Assembly (NCBI GenBank): GCA_015056655.1
Contig: SVFV01000027.1
Span: 1-48,700 of the forward strand
Origin: Butyrivibrio sp.
GTDB taxonomy: Bacteria; Bacillota; Clostridia; Lachnospirales; Lachnospiraceae
DNA: 48,700 nucleotides
Direction: 5' to 3'
In this document: one piece after another, positions 18,479 through 26,024 of the stretch
Layout of the letters: the number at the start of each line of letters is the position of its first letter
How positions within the stretch are numbered: the first letter of the stretch is position 1
Program-made: the position numbers and the translations under genes
Notes under the pieces: generated by a model
Seen by the model: the letters and a program-made list of their open reading frames with translations, nothing else
What the model was told of the DNA's origin: nothing
The model's database searches: none

Positions 18479-18550
18479 CATGCCTTCATTCTGATCCCAG
18501 AGCCTTTACTTAACGAAAACGCTCGCTTTTCTTATGGAGGTAAAGGGATT

Positions 18551-20728
18551 ATGGATGTTTCTCAGTATCTAGGCGTCTTTCTCGACGAATCAAAGGAGCA
18601 TCTGCAAACACTGAATGATGCAATCATGCAGCTTGAGCAGGATCCGGAGAACGAAGATGTTATTAATGATATCTTCCGTTCTGCGCATTCCATGAAGGGA
18701 ATGGCAGGAACCATGGGTTATACCAACATGCAGAACTTGACCCATGACATGGAAGATGTCTTTTCTGACGTGCGTAACGGTACGTTGAAAATTGATAGTA
18801 GCATGATAGACACTCTTTTCCAGTGCCTTGATGCTATCCAGGCTTATGTGGATAATATCACTGAATCACAAGACGAAGGAACTGAGACTAATGCTAACCT
18901 TATAAAAGCGCTTGCAGATATCCGAGCAGGCGGTGGAGCAGCACCTGCAGCTGCAACACCGGCTAAAGAGGCAGCACCTGCAGCAGAAGCAGCACCGGCG
19001 GCAGAGGTAGCACCTGCAGCTGAGGCAGCACCTGCAGCAGATGGGCCTGCACCTGATGCGGATGCAACTAAGGACTTCAGAGCAATCAAGCTCGATCCCG
19101 ATACTAAGGGTAACCTTGAGGATGCTAAGGCAAGCGGAAAGAAGTTATACGGAATCAATGTCAAGATTCAGGAATCTTGTATTCTTAAAGCTGCAAGAGC
19201 ATTCCTCGTATTCAAGGGAATCGAGGAGATCGGTGAAATTGCGGCATCTGAACCCTCAACCCAGGATATTGAAGATGAAAAATTTGAGTTCAATTTCAGC
19301 CTTATTGTTTCTACTGATGAGGATGATGTTGGAAAAATAAGAGAGATCGTTAAGAACGTTTCTGAAATTGAAGATTGCGAAATTGGTCCTTACGATCTCG
19401 CAGCTGCAAGAAGCACTGAGGATTCTGAACCTGCAGCAGAAGCAGCGCCCGCAGCAGCACCTGCAGCGCCTGCAGCAGCACCTGCAGCTAAACCTGCAGC
19501 AGCTCCCGCAGCTAAGCCGGCAGCCGCAGCAGCTAACAAGGATGCTGGTGGTAAAAAGCCTGTTGGTAAGCCCGTTGTTAACAGAACAGTTCGTGTAGAT
19601 ATCGATAAACTGGATGTTCTCATGAACCTTGTCAGCGAGCTGATCATTGCAAAGAATTCACTTATTTCTGCAGCTAATTCTGCAGGAATTGTAAGCGGAT
19701 CAGTAAATGAACAGATTGAGTACCTTGAGAGTGTTACCACAAACCTTCATGAGTCAGTCATGAAAGTTCGAATGGTTCCTATCGAGAGCGTACTGCAGAA
19801 GTTCCCGAGAATGATCCGTGACCTTAATAAATCACTTGGCAAGAAGATGGAACTGACCATGACCGGTGAAGATACTGAAATGGACAGAACCGTGGTTGAT
19901 GAAATCGGCGATCCTTTGATGCACTTGTTACGAAACAGTGCTGACCATGGTATCGAGTCTGCAGAGCTTCGTGCTGAGCGTGGAAAGCCTGAAGAAGGAC
20001 AGATTTTCCTGCATGCTTATCAGGACGGTAACAGCGTTGTCATCGAGGTTGGTGATGATGGTAACGGTATTGATGCAGAGGCAGTAAAGAATAAGGCTAT
20101 TGAGAAGGGCGTTATTACTCAGGATCAGGCTGATTCACTTACTGAGAAGCAGGCAGTTGAGCTTTTGTTCCATCCCGGATTCTCAACCGCAAAGGTTGTA
20201 TCCGAAATTTCAGGAAGAGGCGTTGGGCTTGACGTTGTTAAGTCTAAGGTTGAGTCCCTTTCCGGTGAAGTAGATGTTAAGACAAAGCTTGGCGAAGGAA
20301 GTACATGGATAATCAGACTTCCTCTTACACTTGCTATTATTCAGGCTCTGATGGTAGTTGTTGGTAATGAAAAGTATGCAATACCGCTTGATTCTATCCA
20401 GAGTATTGAGGATGTAGCTCCAGCTGATATTAAGACAGTTGAGAATAAGGAAGTTATCAACCTTCGTGGTAATGTTACTCCTATCATTCGTGTCAACAGA
20501 GTTCTTGAAACTGAAAGCACCAAGGCAGAGGATGAAGATCTTGTTGTAGTAATCACGAGAAAGGGCGATCAGCAGATTGGTCTTGTAATCGATGAACTTA
20601 TGGGACAGCAGGAAATCGTTATCAAGCCTCTTGGAAGATATATGAGTAAGTGCCGTATGATAAGTGGTGCTACTATCCTTGGTGATGGTGAGATAGCTCT
20701 TATCCTTGATACCAATCAGTTAGCATAA
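18551..20728 (+). CDS. cheA: Chemotaxis histidine kinase CheA
   Basis: The central kinase of chemotaxis. P1 (Hpt) has phospho-acceptor His46 in AHSMKGMAGT. A first Ala/Pro/Glu-rich linker (about 132-174) leads to a P2 domain that docks CheY/CheB. A second, very Ala/Pro-rich linker (about 295-335) precedes dimerisation domain P3. P4 has the N box HLLRNSADHGIE, the G boxes DDGNGID and GRGVGLDVV, and P5 is a CheW-like C-terminal domain (about 595-725). It has 725 residues. GGAGG lies ten bases upstream of the ATG. The long Ala/Pro linkers are coded by repeated GCA-CCT-GCA units and probably vary in length between strains. Confidence 0.97.
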   Translation: MDVSQYLGVFLDESKEHLQTLNDAIMQLEQDPENEDVINDIFRSAHSMKGMAGTMGYTNMQNLTHDMEDVFSDVRNGTLKIDSSMIDTLFQCLDAIQAYVDNITESQDEGTETNANLIKALADIRAGGGAAPAAATPAKEAAPAAEAAPAAEVAPAAEAAPAADGPAPDADATKDFRAIKLDPDTKGNLEDAKASGKKLYGINVKIQESCILKAARAFLVFKGIEEIGEIAASEPSTQDIEDEKFEFNFSLIVSTDEDDVGKIREIVKNVSEIEDCEIGPYDLAAARSTEDSEPAAEAAPAAAPAAPAAAPAAKPAAAPAAKPAAAAANKDAGGKKPVGKPVVNRTVRVDIDKLDVLMNLVSELIIAKNSLISAANSAGIVSGSVNEQIEYLESVTTNLHESVMKVRMVPIESVLQKFPRMIRDLNKSLGKKMELTMTGEDTEMDRTVVDEIGDPLMHLLRNSADHGIESAELRAERGKPEEGQIFLHAYQDGNSVVIEVGDDGNGIDAEAVKNKAIEKGVITQDQADSLTEKQAVELLFHPGFSTAKVVSEISGRGVGLDVVKSKVESLSGEVDVKTKLGEGSTWIIRLPLTLAIIQALMVVVGNEKYAIPLDSIQSIEDVAPADIKTVENKEVINLRGNVTPIIRVNRVLETESTKAEDEDLVVVITRKGDQQIGLVIDELMGQQEIVIKPLGRYMSKCRMISGATILGDGEIALILDTNQLA

Positions 20729-20764
20729 TTTTTGCGAGGGATTTCGTAAAGAAAGGAAAATACT

Positions 20765-21244
20765 ATGGATGAACTTAGAGATACACAAGATCAGGGCGAA
20801 CTTATTCAATACATTGTGATTAAGCTCGGCGATGAGCAGTATGGTATAGATATTAAGTATATTGATAACATTGTTCGCATGCAGCAGATAACCAGAGTTC
20901 CTCAGGTTGCTCATTATCTTAAAGGCGTTATCAACATTCGTGGTGTCATTGTTCCTGTAATGAGCCTCAGACTTAAGATGGAGATGGATGCTGATGAGAT
21001 AACTGATAAGAGCAGAATCATTATTCTGAAGGCAGAAGAGGATACTCTTATTGGAATCATTGTAGATCAGGTAAATCAGGTTCTTACTCTCGGAAGTAAG
21101 AGCATTGAAAAGGTTACATACAGCAATGATAAGGGCAAGAAGATCAACAGCTTTATCAGTGGTGTAGGTAAATATGAAGGTGGTCTCGTTTCTATTCTTG
21201 ATCTAAATATGGTTGAAATGGAAGAGGATAAGGCAAACAAGTAA
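20765..21244 (+). CDS. cheW: Chemotaxis coupling protein CheW
   Basis: The scaffold that joins CheA to chemoreceptors. The 159 residues make one CheW SH3-like fold. The family pattern is visible: GDEQYGIDIKYIDNIVRMQQITRVPQ is split over strands 1-2, followed by GVINIRGVIVPVMSLR and IGIIVDQVNQVL. No other domain is attached. It lies 36 bases after cheA, with AAAGGAAAA as ribosome site. Confidence 0.96.
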   Translation: MDELRDTQDQGELIQYIVIKLGDEQYGIDIKYIDNIVRMQQITRVPQVAHYLKGVINIRGVIVPVMSLRLKMEMDADEITDKSRIIILKAEEDTLIGIIVDQVNQVLTLGSKSIEKVTYSNDKGKKINSFISGVGKYEGGLVSILDLNMVEMEEDKANK

Positions 21245-21266
21245 GTAGTTTATAGGAGGAAAGTCT

Positions 21267-21902
21267 TTGAGCGAAATGAGTTTGGACAATGTGTCCAGTC
21301 AATATTTTGATGTACTCAAGGAGCTTGGAAATATAGGTGCGGGCAATGCTACTACAGCACTTGCTCAGATGCTTAATACAAAGGTGGATATGTCTGTTCC
21401 ACAGGTAAAGCTTCTTGATTTTAAAGATGTTGGCGATTTAATGGGTGGCGCTGAGCAGATTATGACAGGAATTTACCTTAGTGTTGAGGGAGATATCAAC
21501 GGAAGTATAATGTTCCTGCTTGGTGTGAAAGCTGCCAGACATCTTGTCAACATGCTTATGGGAATAACAGATAAGGATGAGAATGATGAGTTTGATGAGA
21601 CTGAACTTTCTGCTATCAAGGAAGTTGGTAACATCATTACCGGCGCTTATCTGAATTCGCTTTCGATGATAACAAATCTTAAGCTTTTGCCGTCAGTGCC
21701 ATTCCTTGCAATTGACATGGCAGGAGCAATCCTTTCAGTTCCGGCTATTGAGTTTGGAATGATGGGAGATAAGATTCTGCTTATCGAGACAAGTTTCTTT
21801 GACACAGAGACTCTTAGTGGATACTTTATTCTTCTTCCTGATATGGAAGGTTATGCTAAGATTCTTTCATCACTTGGTATGGGCGATGTGACAATCAGCT
21901 AA
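21267..21902 (+). CDS. cheC: CheY-P phosphatase CheC
   Basis: A CheC-type phosphatase that dephosphorylates CheY-P and binds CheD. Both active-site elements are kept: KELGNIGAGNA (Glu19, Asn22) and KEVGNIITGAY (Glu119, Asn122). That means two sites, as in CheC rather than the one-site FliY-like forms. It has 211 residues. The start is TTG, chosen because AGGAGG (21254-21259) is seven bases upstream while the later ATG at 21276 is too far away. It is immediately followed by cheD, its regulator. Confidence 0.95.
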   Translation: MSEMSLDNVSSQYFDVLKELGNIGAGNATTALAQMLNTKVDMSVPQVKLLDFKDVGDLMGGAEQIMTGIYLSVEGDINGSIMFLLGVKAARHLVNMLMGITDKDENDEFDETELSAIKEVGNIITGAYLNSLSMITNLKLLPSVPFLAIDMAGAILSVPAIEFGMMGDKILLIETSFFDTETLSGYFILLPDMEGYAKILSSLGMGDVTIS

Positions 21903-21918
21903 ATAAGGAGCAAAGCAA

Positions 21919-22404
21919 ATGAGCCAGATTATAAAGGTAGGTATGGCTGATCTTAATATTTGCGTGAGTCCTGACGGAATTACGACATTGGGACTTGGCT
22001 CCTGCGTGGGAATTGCGGTGAGAGATCCGGTGACAAAAATTGGTGGGCTTGCCCACATAATGCTACCGGACTCAAAAGAAATAAAGAACAATTCCAACAT
22101 TCCTAAATTTGCTGATACAGGCATTGATGAACTTATCAAGCAGGTAGTTGCAAAGGGAGCCAACAAATCACGTCTTGTTGCAAAAATAGCCGGTGGTGCG
22201 CAGATGTTCGCGTTTAATTCGGGCAATGCTACTATGCGTGTCGGAGAAAGAAATGTTGCTGCCACTATTAAAAAGCTAAAGGAATTAAACATTCCAATTT
22301 TAGCCCAGGATACAGGTGATTCTTATGGAAGAACCGTAATTTTCTATCCTGAAAACGGCGATTTTGTGATTAGAGCTGTCGGAAAACCGGAAAAGACAAT
22401 ATGA
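21919..22404 (+). CDS. cheD: Chemoreceptor glutamine deamidase CheD
   Basis: CheD deamidates receptor glutamines and stimulates CheC. The catalytic residues are visible: Cys29 in GLGSCVGI and His46 in GGLAHIMLP. The Thr of the triad lies in the TGIDEL-type region. It has 161 residues. The last four bases overlap the next gene (ATGA at 22401). Confidence 0.96.
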   Translation: MSQIIKVGMADLNICVSPDGITTLGLGSCVGIAVRDPVTKIGGLAHIMLPDSKEIKNNSNIPKFADTGIDELIKQVVAKGANKSRLVAKIAGGAQMFAFNSGNATMRVGERNVAATIKKLKELNIPILAQDTGDSYGRTVIFYPENGDFVIRAVGKPEKTI

Positions 22405-22895
22405 GCAAAAACGACGAAGAAAACAGCGAAGAAAAAAAGAAAAAAAAGAAAAAGGACGAGGAGAAAGTAGAAACCATAATAAGGGTGGAAGCTCCTAAGA
22501 CCAGACTGATAACCGCTTTTGTGATGCTGTCGGGGAGTGCTTTTGTAGCAATTTACACTTACCTGCAGCATTACGAAATCGGAGCCTGGCTGACTGTCCT
22601 GTTCTTTTCTCTGGTAATCTTTCTGATTATAGGAAGACTTCTTGAATGGCTTATTGCGCATTTTAATGAGCCTATTAAAGAGAGAGACCGCGCTATTTTA
22701 GCGCAGGAAGAAGCAATTGCTGCCAGAGAAGCAGATGAACTAGCTGCCCTGGAGGCGGAGCAACGTGCAGCTGAAGAAGAGGCTGCGCTTGCCGCCGAAG
22801 AGGTAGACGAAGGATTTGTACAGGTACCGGATGAGCTTGCTACATTCGGAGAAAGTGACGAATTCAGTAATATCATAGATACTACTGAATTTTGA
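22401..22895 (+). CDS. Two-helix membrane protein of unknown function in the chemotaxis operon
   Basis: A 164-residue protein with a charged Lys/Glu-rich N-terminus (residues 5-22), two hydrophobic segments (about 36-55 and 62-85), and a Glu/Ala-rich helix (about 95-135) that looks like a coiled coil. The C-terminal stretch is acidic. I do not recognise a family. It overlaps cheD by four bases and lies just before fliA, so it is co-expressed with the motility genes. Both ends are probably cytoplasmic. A role near the motor, receptors or export gate is possible but cannot be read from the sequence. Confidence 0.8.
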   Translation: MSKNDEENSEEKKKKKKKDEEKVETIIRVEAPKTRLITAFVMLSGSAFVAIYTYLQHYEIGAWLTVLFFSLVIFLIIGRLLEWLIAHFNEPIKERDRAILAQEEAIAAREADELAALEAEQRAAEEEAALAAEEVDEGFVQVPDELATFGESDEFSNIIDTTEF

Positions 22896-22911
22896 CGGGG
22901 ACTAATAACTC

Positions 22912-23685
22912 ATGGATGAAGCCGGAAAGAATAAGCTCTGGAGTGATTATCATAAATCAAAATCTCCTGAGCTGAGAGAAAAGCTTATATTAGAATATGC
23001 TCCGTTGGTTAAGCTTGTGGCGGGGCGTCTTTCCATGTACTTAGGGTTCAATGTGGAGTATGACGATCTTGTAGGATATGGCATTTTTGGCCTTATCGAT
23101 GCTATTGATAAGTTTGATCTTATGAAAGATGTCAAATTTGAGACCTATGCCAGTGTAAGAATCAGGGGTGCTATCCTTGATCAGATCCGCAAGATGGATT
23201 GGATTCCAAGAACCATCAGGCAAAAACAGAAGAAGATAGAAGCCGCTATACACGATATCGAAAGAGAGCAGGGACATCCTGCAAGCGATATAGAGATTGC
23301 TGAGAAGCTTGGTATCTCAGAGGATGAATATCTTAATTGGCAAAATCAGATGAAGGTGACAGGTGTTGTGTCACTTAATGAATTCATGGAACAGGGAAGT
23401 GATGTTCCAGAAGATACCAATAATCTGGCATCTGGCTTCGAAAAGCCTGAAGAAGCTCTTGAAAAGGAAGAGCTTAAAAAGATGCTCGCAGAAAGCCTGC
23501 AGCTTCTTACGGACAAAGAGAAAAAAGTCATTCTCTTATATTACTATGAAGAGCTTACACTTAAGGAAATCAGTAATGTTTTAGAGGTTTCTGAATCAAG
23601 AGTATCCCAGCTCCATACAAGAGCTCTTCAGAAGATGAGAGAAAAATTAGGTAAGTATCTAGGCATTCTGACTGAACTAAGATAA
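22912..23685 (+). CDS. fliA: Flagellar sigma factor FliA/SigD (sigma-28, WhiG type)
   Basis: The sigma factor for late flagellar and chemotaxis genes. Region 2 has VEYDDLVGYGIFGLIDAID and the DNA-melting segment VKFETYASVRIRGAILDQIR. Region 3 is near IEIAEKLGISEDEYLNW. Region 4 has a helix-turn-helix LTLKEISNVLEVSESRVSQLHT. It has 257 residues, the family length. It lies in the operon rather than on its own, and no anti-sigma factor FlgM is in the window. The ribosome site is GACGGGGA, rather far from the ATG. Confidence 0.97.
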   Translation: MDEAGKNKLWSDYHKSKSPELREKLILEYAPLVKLVAGRLSMYLGFNVEYDDLVGYGIFGLIDAIDKFDLMKDVKFETYASVRIRGAILDQIRKMDWIPRTIRQKQKKIEAAIHDIEREQGHPASDIEIAEKLGISEDEYLNWQNQMKVTGVVSLNEFMEQGSDVPEDTNNLASGFEKPEEALEKEELKKMLAESLQLLTDKEKKVILLYYYEELTLKEISNVLEVSESRVSQLHTRALQKMREKLGKYLGILTELR

Positions 23686-23709
23686 ACTATCATTAGGGAG
23701 GATACTTGA

Positions 23710-25293
23710 ATGAACGGTTACTTTCAGTTGGTTACAGAAGGAAATGAGACAGGAATAAGAGTTTACGCTCCAACTGATGGTGGGGATATGCTTGCCTATG
23801 ATGACGTAAAAGAATACCTGGACGATAGACAAATAAGTTTTGTGCCAGCAGTCCTGAATGATGCAATTCAGGAAGGCTCTGGTACTTATGTCATGCTGAA
23901 TGATACTCCGTCTTATCCTGAAAGAGAAAGCTACAGGCTTACTATTTCAAGGGATAAAATGGAGGCTTCAGCATTTTTCTATGCCCCTTCAGAGGGCGGG
24001 GAGCTAATGACTCCCAGAGAATTCCTGGAGGATCTTGCCTACAGGAATATTACCTTTGGCCTTGATTCGGAGGCAATTACACATTTCTTTGGAAATAGAG
24101 AATATTGCAAAGAATTTACTGTTGCCAAAGGCAGAAAGACCAGAGAAGGCTGTGATGCTAAGGTTGAATACATGTTCAAAACTAACCTTCGTGCAAAGCC
24201 TACGATGAGAGAGGATGGAAGCGTAGATTACTTCAATCTGAACATCATTAACAATGTTAAAAAGGGTGATAAATTGGCCGTGCTTATACCAGAAGATCCG
24301 GGAGATCCTGGTCAGAATATTTATGGTGATATTCTGAGACCACATCCGGTTAAGCCCACCAAAATTAAGGCTGGTAAGAATACAGTTTTATCAGAGGATG
24401 AACTGGAGCTTGTGGCAGATGCAGATGGTCATGTTACGATCAAGGAGGGCACGATTACTGTAAGTAATGTTATTTCCTTTGAAAACGTAGATGTGTCTAC
24501 TGGAAACATAGACTATGACGGATCTGTTGAAGTTAAGGGAACAGTTGCAACTGGTTTTTCCATAAAGGCAGGAGCTAATATTCTGGTAAAGGGTGTTGTT
24601 GAAGGAGCAAGTCTTAAGGCTGGTAATGACATCATTCTTGAGCGTGGCATAAACGGTATGGCCAAGGGTGAGATTACTGCAGGCGGAAATATCATTTCCA
24701 AATTCATCGAGAATGCCAGAGCTTCTGCGAAAGGTTCAGTTACCAGTGAGAGTATTATGCACTCAAATGTAGCTGCCGGAACTGAGATAAATGTATCCGG
24801 AAAGAAAGGCTTCATTGCAGGCGGAAAGGTTACAGCAACAGATAAAATCACTGCAAAAATTCTTGGAAGTGAGATGGGAGCAAGCACTATCATCGAGGTA
24901 GGAGCTGATCCCAGAGTCAAGATGAGAATGAAAGAGCTTCAAAAGGCTATGACAGAGTCGCAAAAGCGCCTCGAAACCATAAAGCCTACGATTGAATCTG
25001 TTACCAAGAGATTAAGGTCTGGCCAGAAGCTCACACCTGATCAGACAAGGCAGGCTCAGCAGCTGATGACTATGAACAAAGTTCTTACTTCACAGCTTGA
25101 GAAGAATTCGGCGGAGCTTGCTGAACTACAGCAGAAGCTTGCAGATTCAAAGGGGGCATACGTTGTTGTTGAGGGTACAGCATATCCTGGAACAACTATT
25201 CAGATTGCAGATCAGATAACAACACTTAAGACTGAAGCACAGTATTGCAGATTTGAACTAAGGGATGGATTTGTAAAAACGGGCCCAATCTAA
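23710..25293 (+). CDS. FapA-family (DUF342) polymer-forming protein
   Basis: A DUF342/FapA protein of 527 residues. The N-terminal region (about 1-190) is mixed. The centre (about 190-390) is a right-handed beta-helix with repeated short strands such as GSVEVKGTVATGFSIKAG, LVKGVVEGASLKAGND and GEITAGGNI. The C-terminal part has a coiled coil (about 400-485) and a short beta end. Related proteins in other bacteria affect flagella, cell shape or polar localisation. It follows fliA by 24 bases, so it belongs to the motility operon. Confidence 0.85.
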   Translation: MNGYFQLVTEGNETGIRVYAPTDGGDMLAYDDVKEYLDDRQISFVPAVLNDAIQEGSGTYVMLNDTPSYPERESYRLTISRDKMEASAFFYAPSEGGELMTPREFLEDLAYRNITFGLDSEAITHFFGNREYCKEFTVAKGRKTREGCDAKVEYMFKTNLRAKPTMREDGSVDYFNLNIINNVKKGDKLAVLIPEDPGDPGQNIYGDILRPHPVKPTKIKAGKNTVLSEDELELVADADGHVTIKEGTITVSNVISFENVDVSTGNIDYDGSVEVKGTVATGFSIKAGANILVKGVVEGASLKAGNDIILERGINGMAKGEITAGGNIISKFIENARASAKGSVTSESIMHSNVAAGTEINVSGKKGFIAGGKVTATDKITAKILGSEMGASTIIEVGADPRVKMRMKELQKAMTESQKRLETIKPTIESVTKRLRSGQKLTPDQTRQAQQLMTMNKVLTSQLEKNSAELAELQQKLADSKGAYVVVEGTAYPGTTIQIADQITTLKTEAQYCRFELRDGFVKTGPI

Positions 25294-25318
25294 TTTTGTC
25301 TTAATATATTGCCGATAT
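25291..25318 (+). promoter_or_regulatory. Candidate sigma-D (sigma-28) flagellar promoter
   Basis: TAAT (25291-25294), 16 bases, then GCCGATAT (25311-25318). The known Gram-positive sigma-D consensus is TAAA, about 15 bases, then GCCGATAT. The -10 box matches fully and the -35 has one mismatch. It lies just after the fapA-like gene, downstream of fliA. Confidence 0.5.
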
Positions 25319-25338
25319 ATAGACTATAAAGATATAAT
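25309..25338 (+). promoter_or_regulatory. Candidate sigma-A promoter overlapping the sigma-D-like site
   Basis: TTGCCG (25309-25314) and a perfect TATAAT (25333-25338) are 18 bases apart. The -35 overlaps the sigma-D-like -10. The site is 34 bases ahead of the next start codon. Confidence 0.5.
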
Positions 25339-25371
25339 AAAGGAGGAGTTACTGGTAAGAAGGGAGGAGCT

Positions 25372-25728
25372 ATGTCTATAGGAAGAATTGATTTTCAGGG
25401 GGCAATTGTCAGGACAAATGATGTTTCTCAAATAAAGGCCAATGAGGACAACAAGGCTATGTCTGATCTCAACGCATTTCAGACAGAGTTTAACAAAGAA
25501 GTTGACCAGAAGTCTAACTCGGTTAATCAGAAGGAAAATGCTGATCAGAATCAGCAGGAAAAGTTTGATGCCAAAGAAGAGGGGAAAAATCAGTACCAGG
25601 GCAATGGCGGTAGAAAAAAGAGAGAGAGAACTCATCAGGACATAGAAAAGCTTTCCGAGACTCTTATCGGCCCCGATGGAAAGCCCTTAGATATGCACAT
25701 TTCTTCAGGCTTTGACTTTAAAATCTGA
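25372..25728 (+). CDS. Small hydrophilic protein in the tail of the motility operon
   Basis: 118 residues, with no membrane segment and no Cys. The N-terminus (IGRIDFQGAIVRTNDVSQIK) is followed by a low-complexity Gln/Glu/Lys/Asn middle, a basic GGRKKRERTHQD stretch and a short ending GPDGKPLDMHISSG. I recall similar N-termini (short strand, QRT/VRTxDVSxIK, then a polar tail) in motility operons of related Lachnospiraceae, but this was not searched. The ribosome site GGGAGGAG is strong. The next small ORF overlaps its 3' end. Confidence 0.72.
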   Translation: MSIGRIDFQGAIVRTNDVSQIKANEDNKAMSDLNAFQTEFNKEVDQKSNSVNQKENADQNQQEKFDAKEEGKNQYQGNGGRKKRERTHQDIEKLSETLIGPDGKPLDMHISSGFDFKI

Positions 25729-25879
25729 TTGGCAATATTACTTAACAATATTGATACTAGTGCCAGTTATAACAGTGGTTATATGTATCTGGACACAAGT
25801 GATGATGAGATGGGTCCAGCAGACTGGATATAAGAAGATCAAAAAGACCACTGAGACAGTAAAAATAGTTGTTAAATAA
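25712..25879 (+). CDS. 55-residue single-pass membrane protein (short ORF)
   Basis: A frame open from 25691 with a TTG start at 25712 encodes 55 residues: a short N-terminus, one strong hydrophobic segment (residues 11-27, LTILILVPVITVVICIW), then an amphipathic basic tail with the KKIKK motif. It overlaps the end of the previous gene by 17 bases in another frame. The ribosome site (CAGG) is weak, so translation by coupling is likely. A hairpin terminator follows eight bases after the stop. The composition (membrane helix, then a Lys-rich tail) argues that it is real. The start codon is uncertain; TTG at 25751 is an alternative. Confidence 0.6.
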   Translation: MTLKSDWQYYLTILILVPVITVVICIWTQVMMRWVQQTGYKKIKKTTETVKIVVK

Positions 25880-25886
25880 AAGGCTG

Positions 25887-25920
25887 GACGAACCTTCTCT
25901 TTATGGGAAGGTTCGTCTTA
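25887..25920 (+). terminator. Hairpin terminator closing the motility operon
   Basis: A perfect 11-bp stem GACGAACCTTC/GAAGGTTCGTC (25887-25897 with 25907-25917) with a 9-base loop. The tail TTATATAT is only moderately T-rich, so termination may be partial. Confidence 0.75.
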
Positions 25921-25941
25921 TATATGTGCTCAAAACGGTGT

Positions 25942-25970
25942 TTGACTAAAAAAACTCGAGACCGTATAAT
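25942..25970 (+). promoter_or_regulatory. Strong sigma-A promoter for the DUF6115-like gene
   Basis: TTGACT (25942-25947), a 17-base spacer and TATAAT (25965-25970): almost consensus. It separates the next two genes from the motility operon and gives a leader of about 50 bases. Confidence 0.8.
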
Positions 25971-26024
25971 ACTATTAATTGTATCTAATGGGAGAAGAGA
26001 TACATTATGTAGAGTGGGGATTTT

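Noticed and set aside
18920..19540. Ala/Pro repeat DNA in cheA considered as a tandem repeat or CRISPR-like array
   Set aside because: The units are short coding repeats without spacers; they encode flexible linkers. No CRISPR array or cas gene is seen anywhere in the window.
18844..19740. Ala-rich minus-strand frames opposite cheA
   Set aside because: They mirror the GCA/CCT repeats coding the CheA linkers and have no independent evidence.
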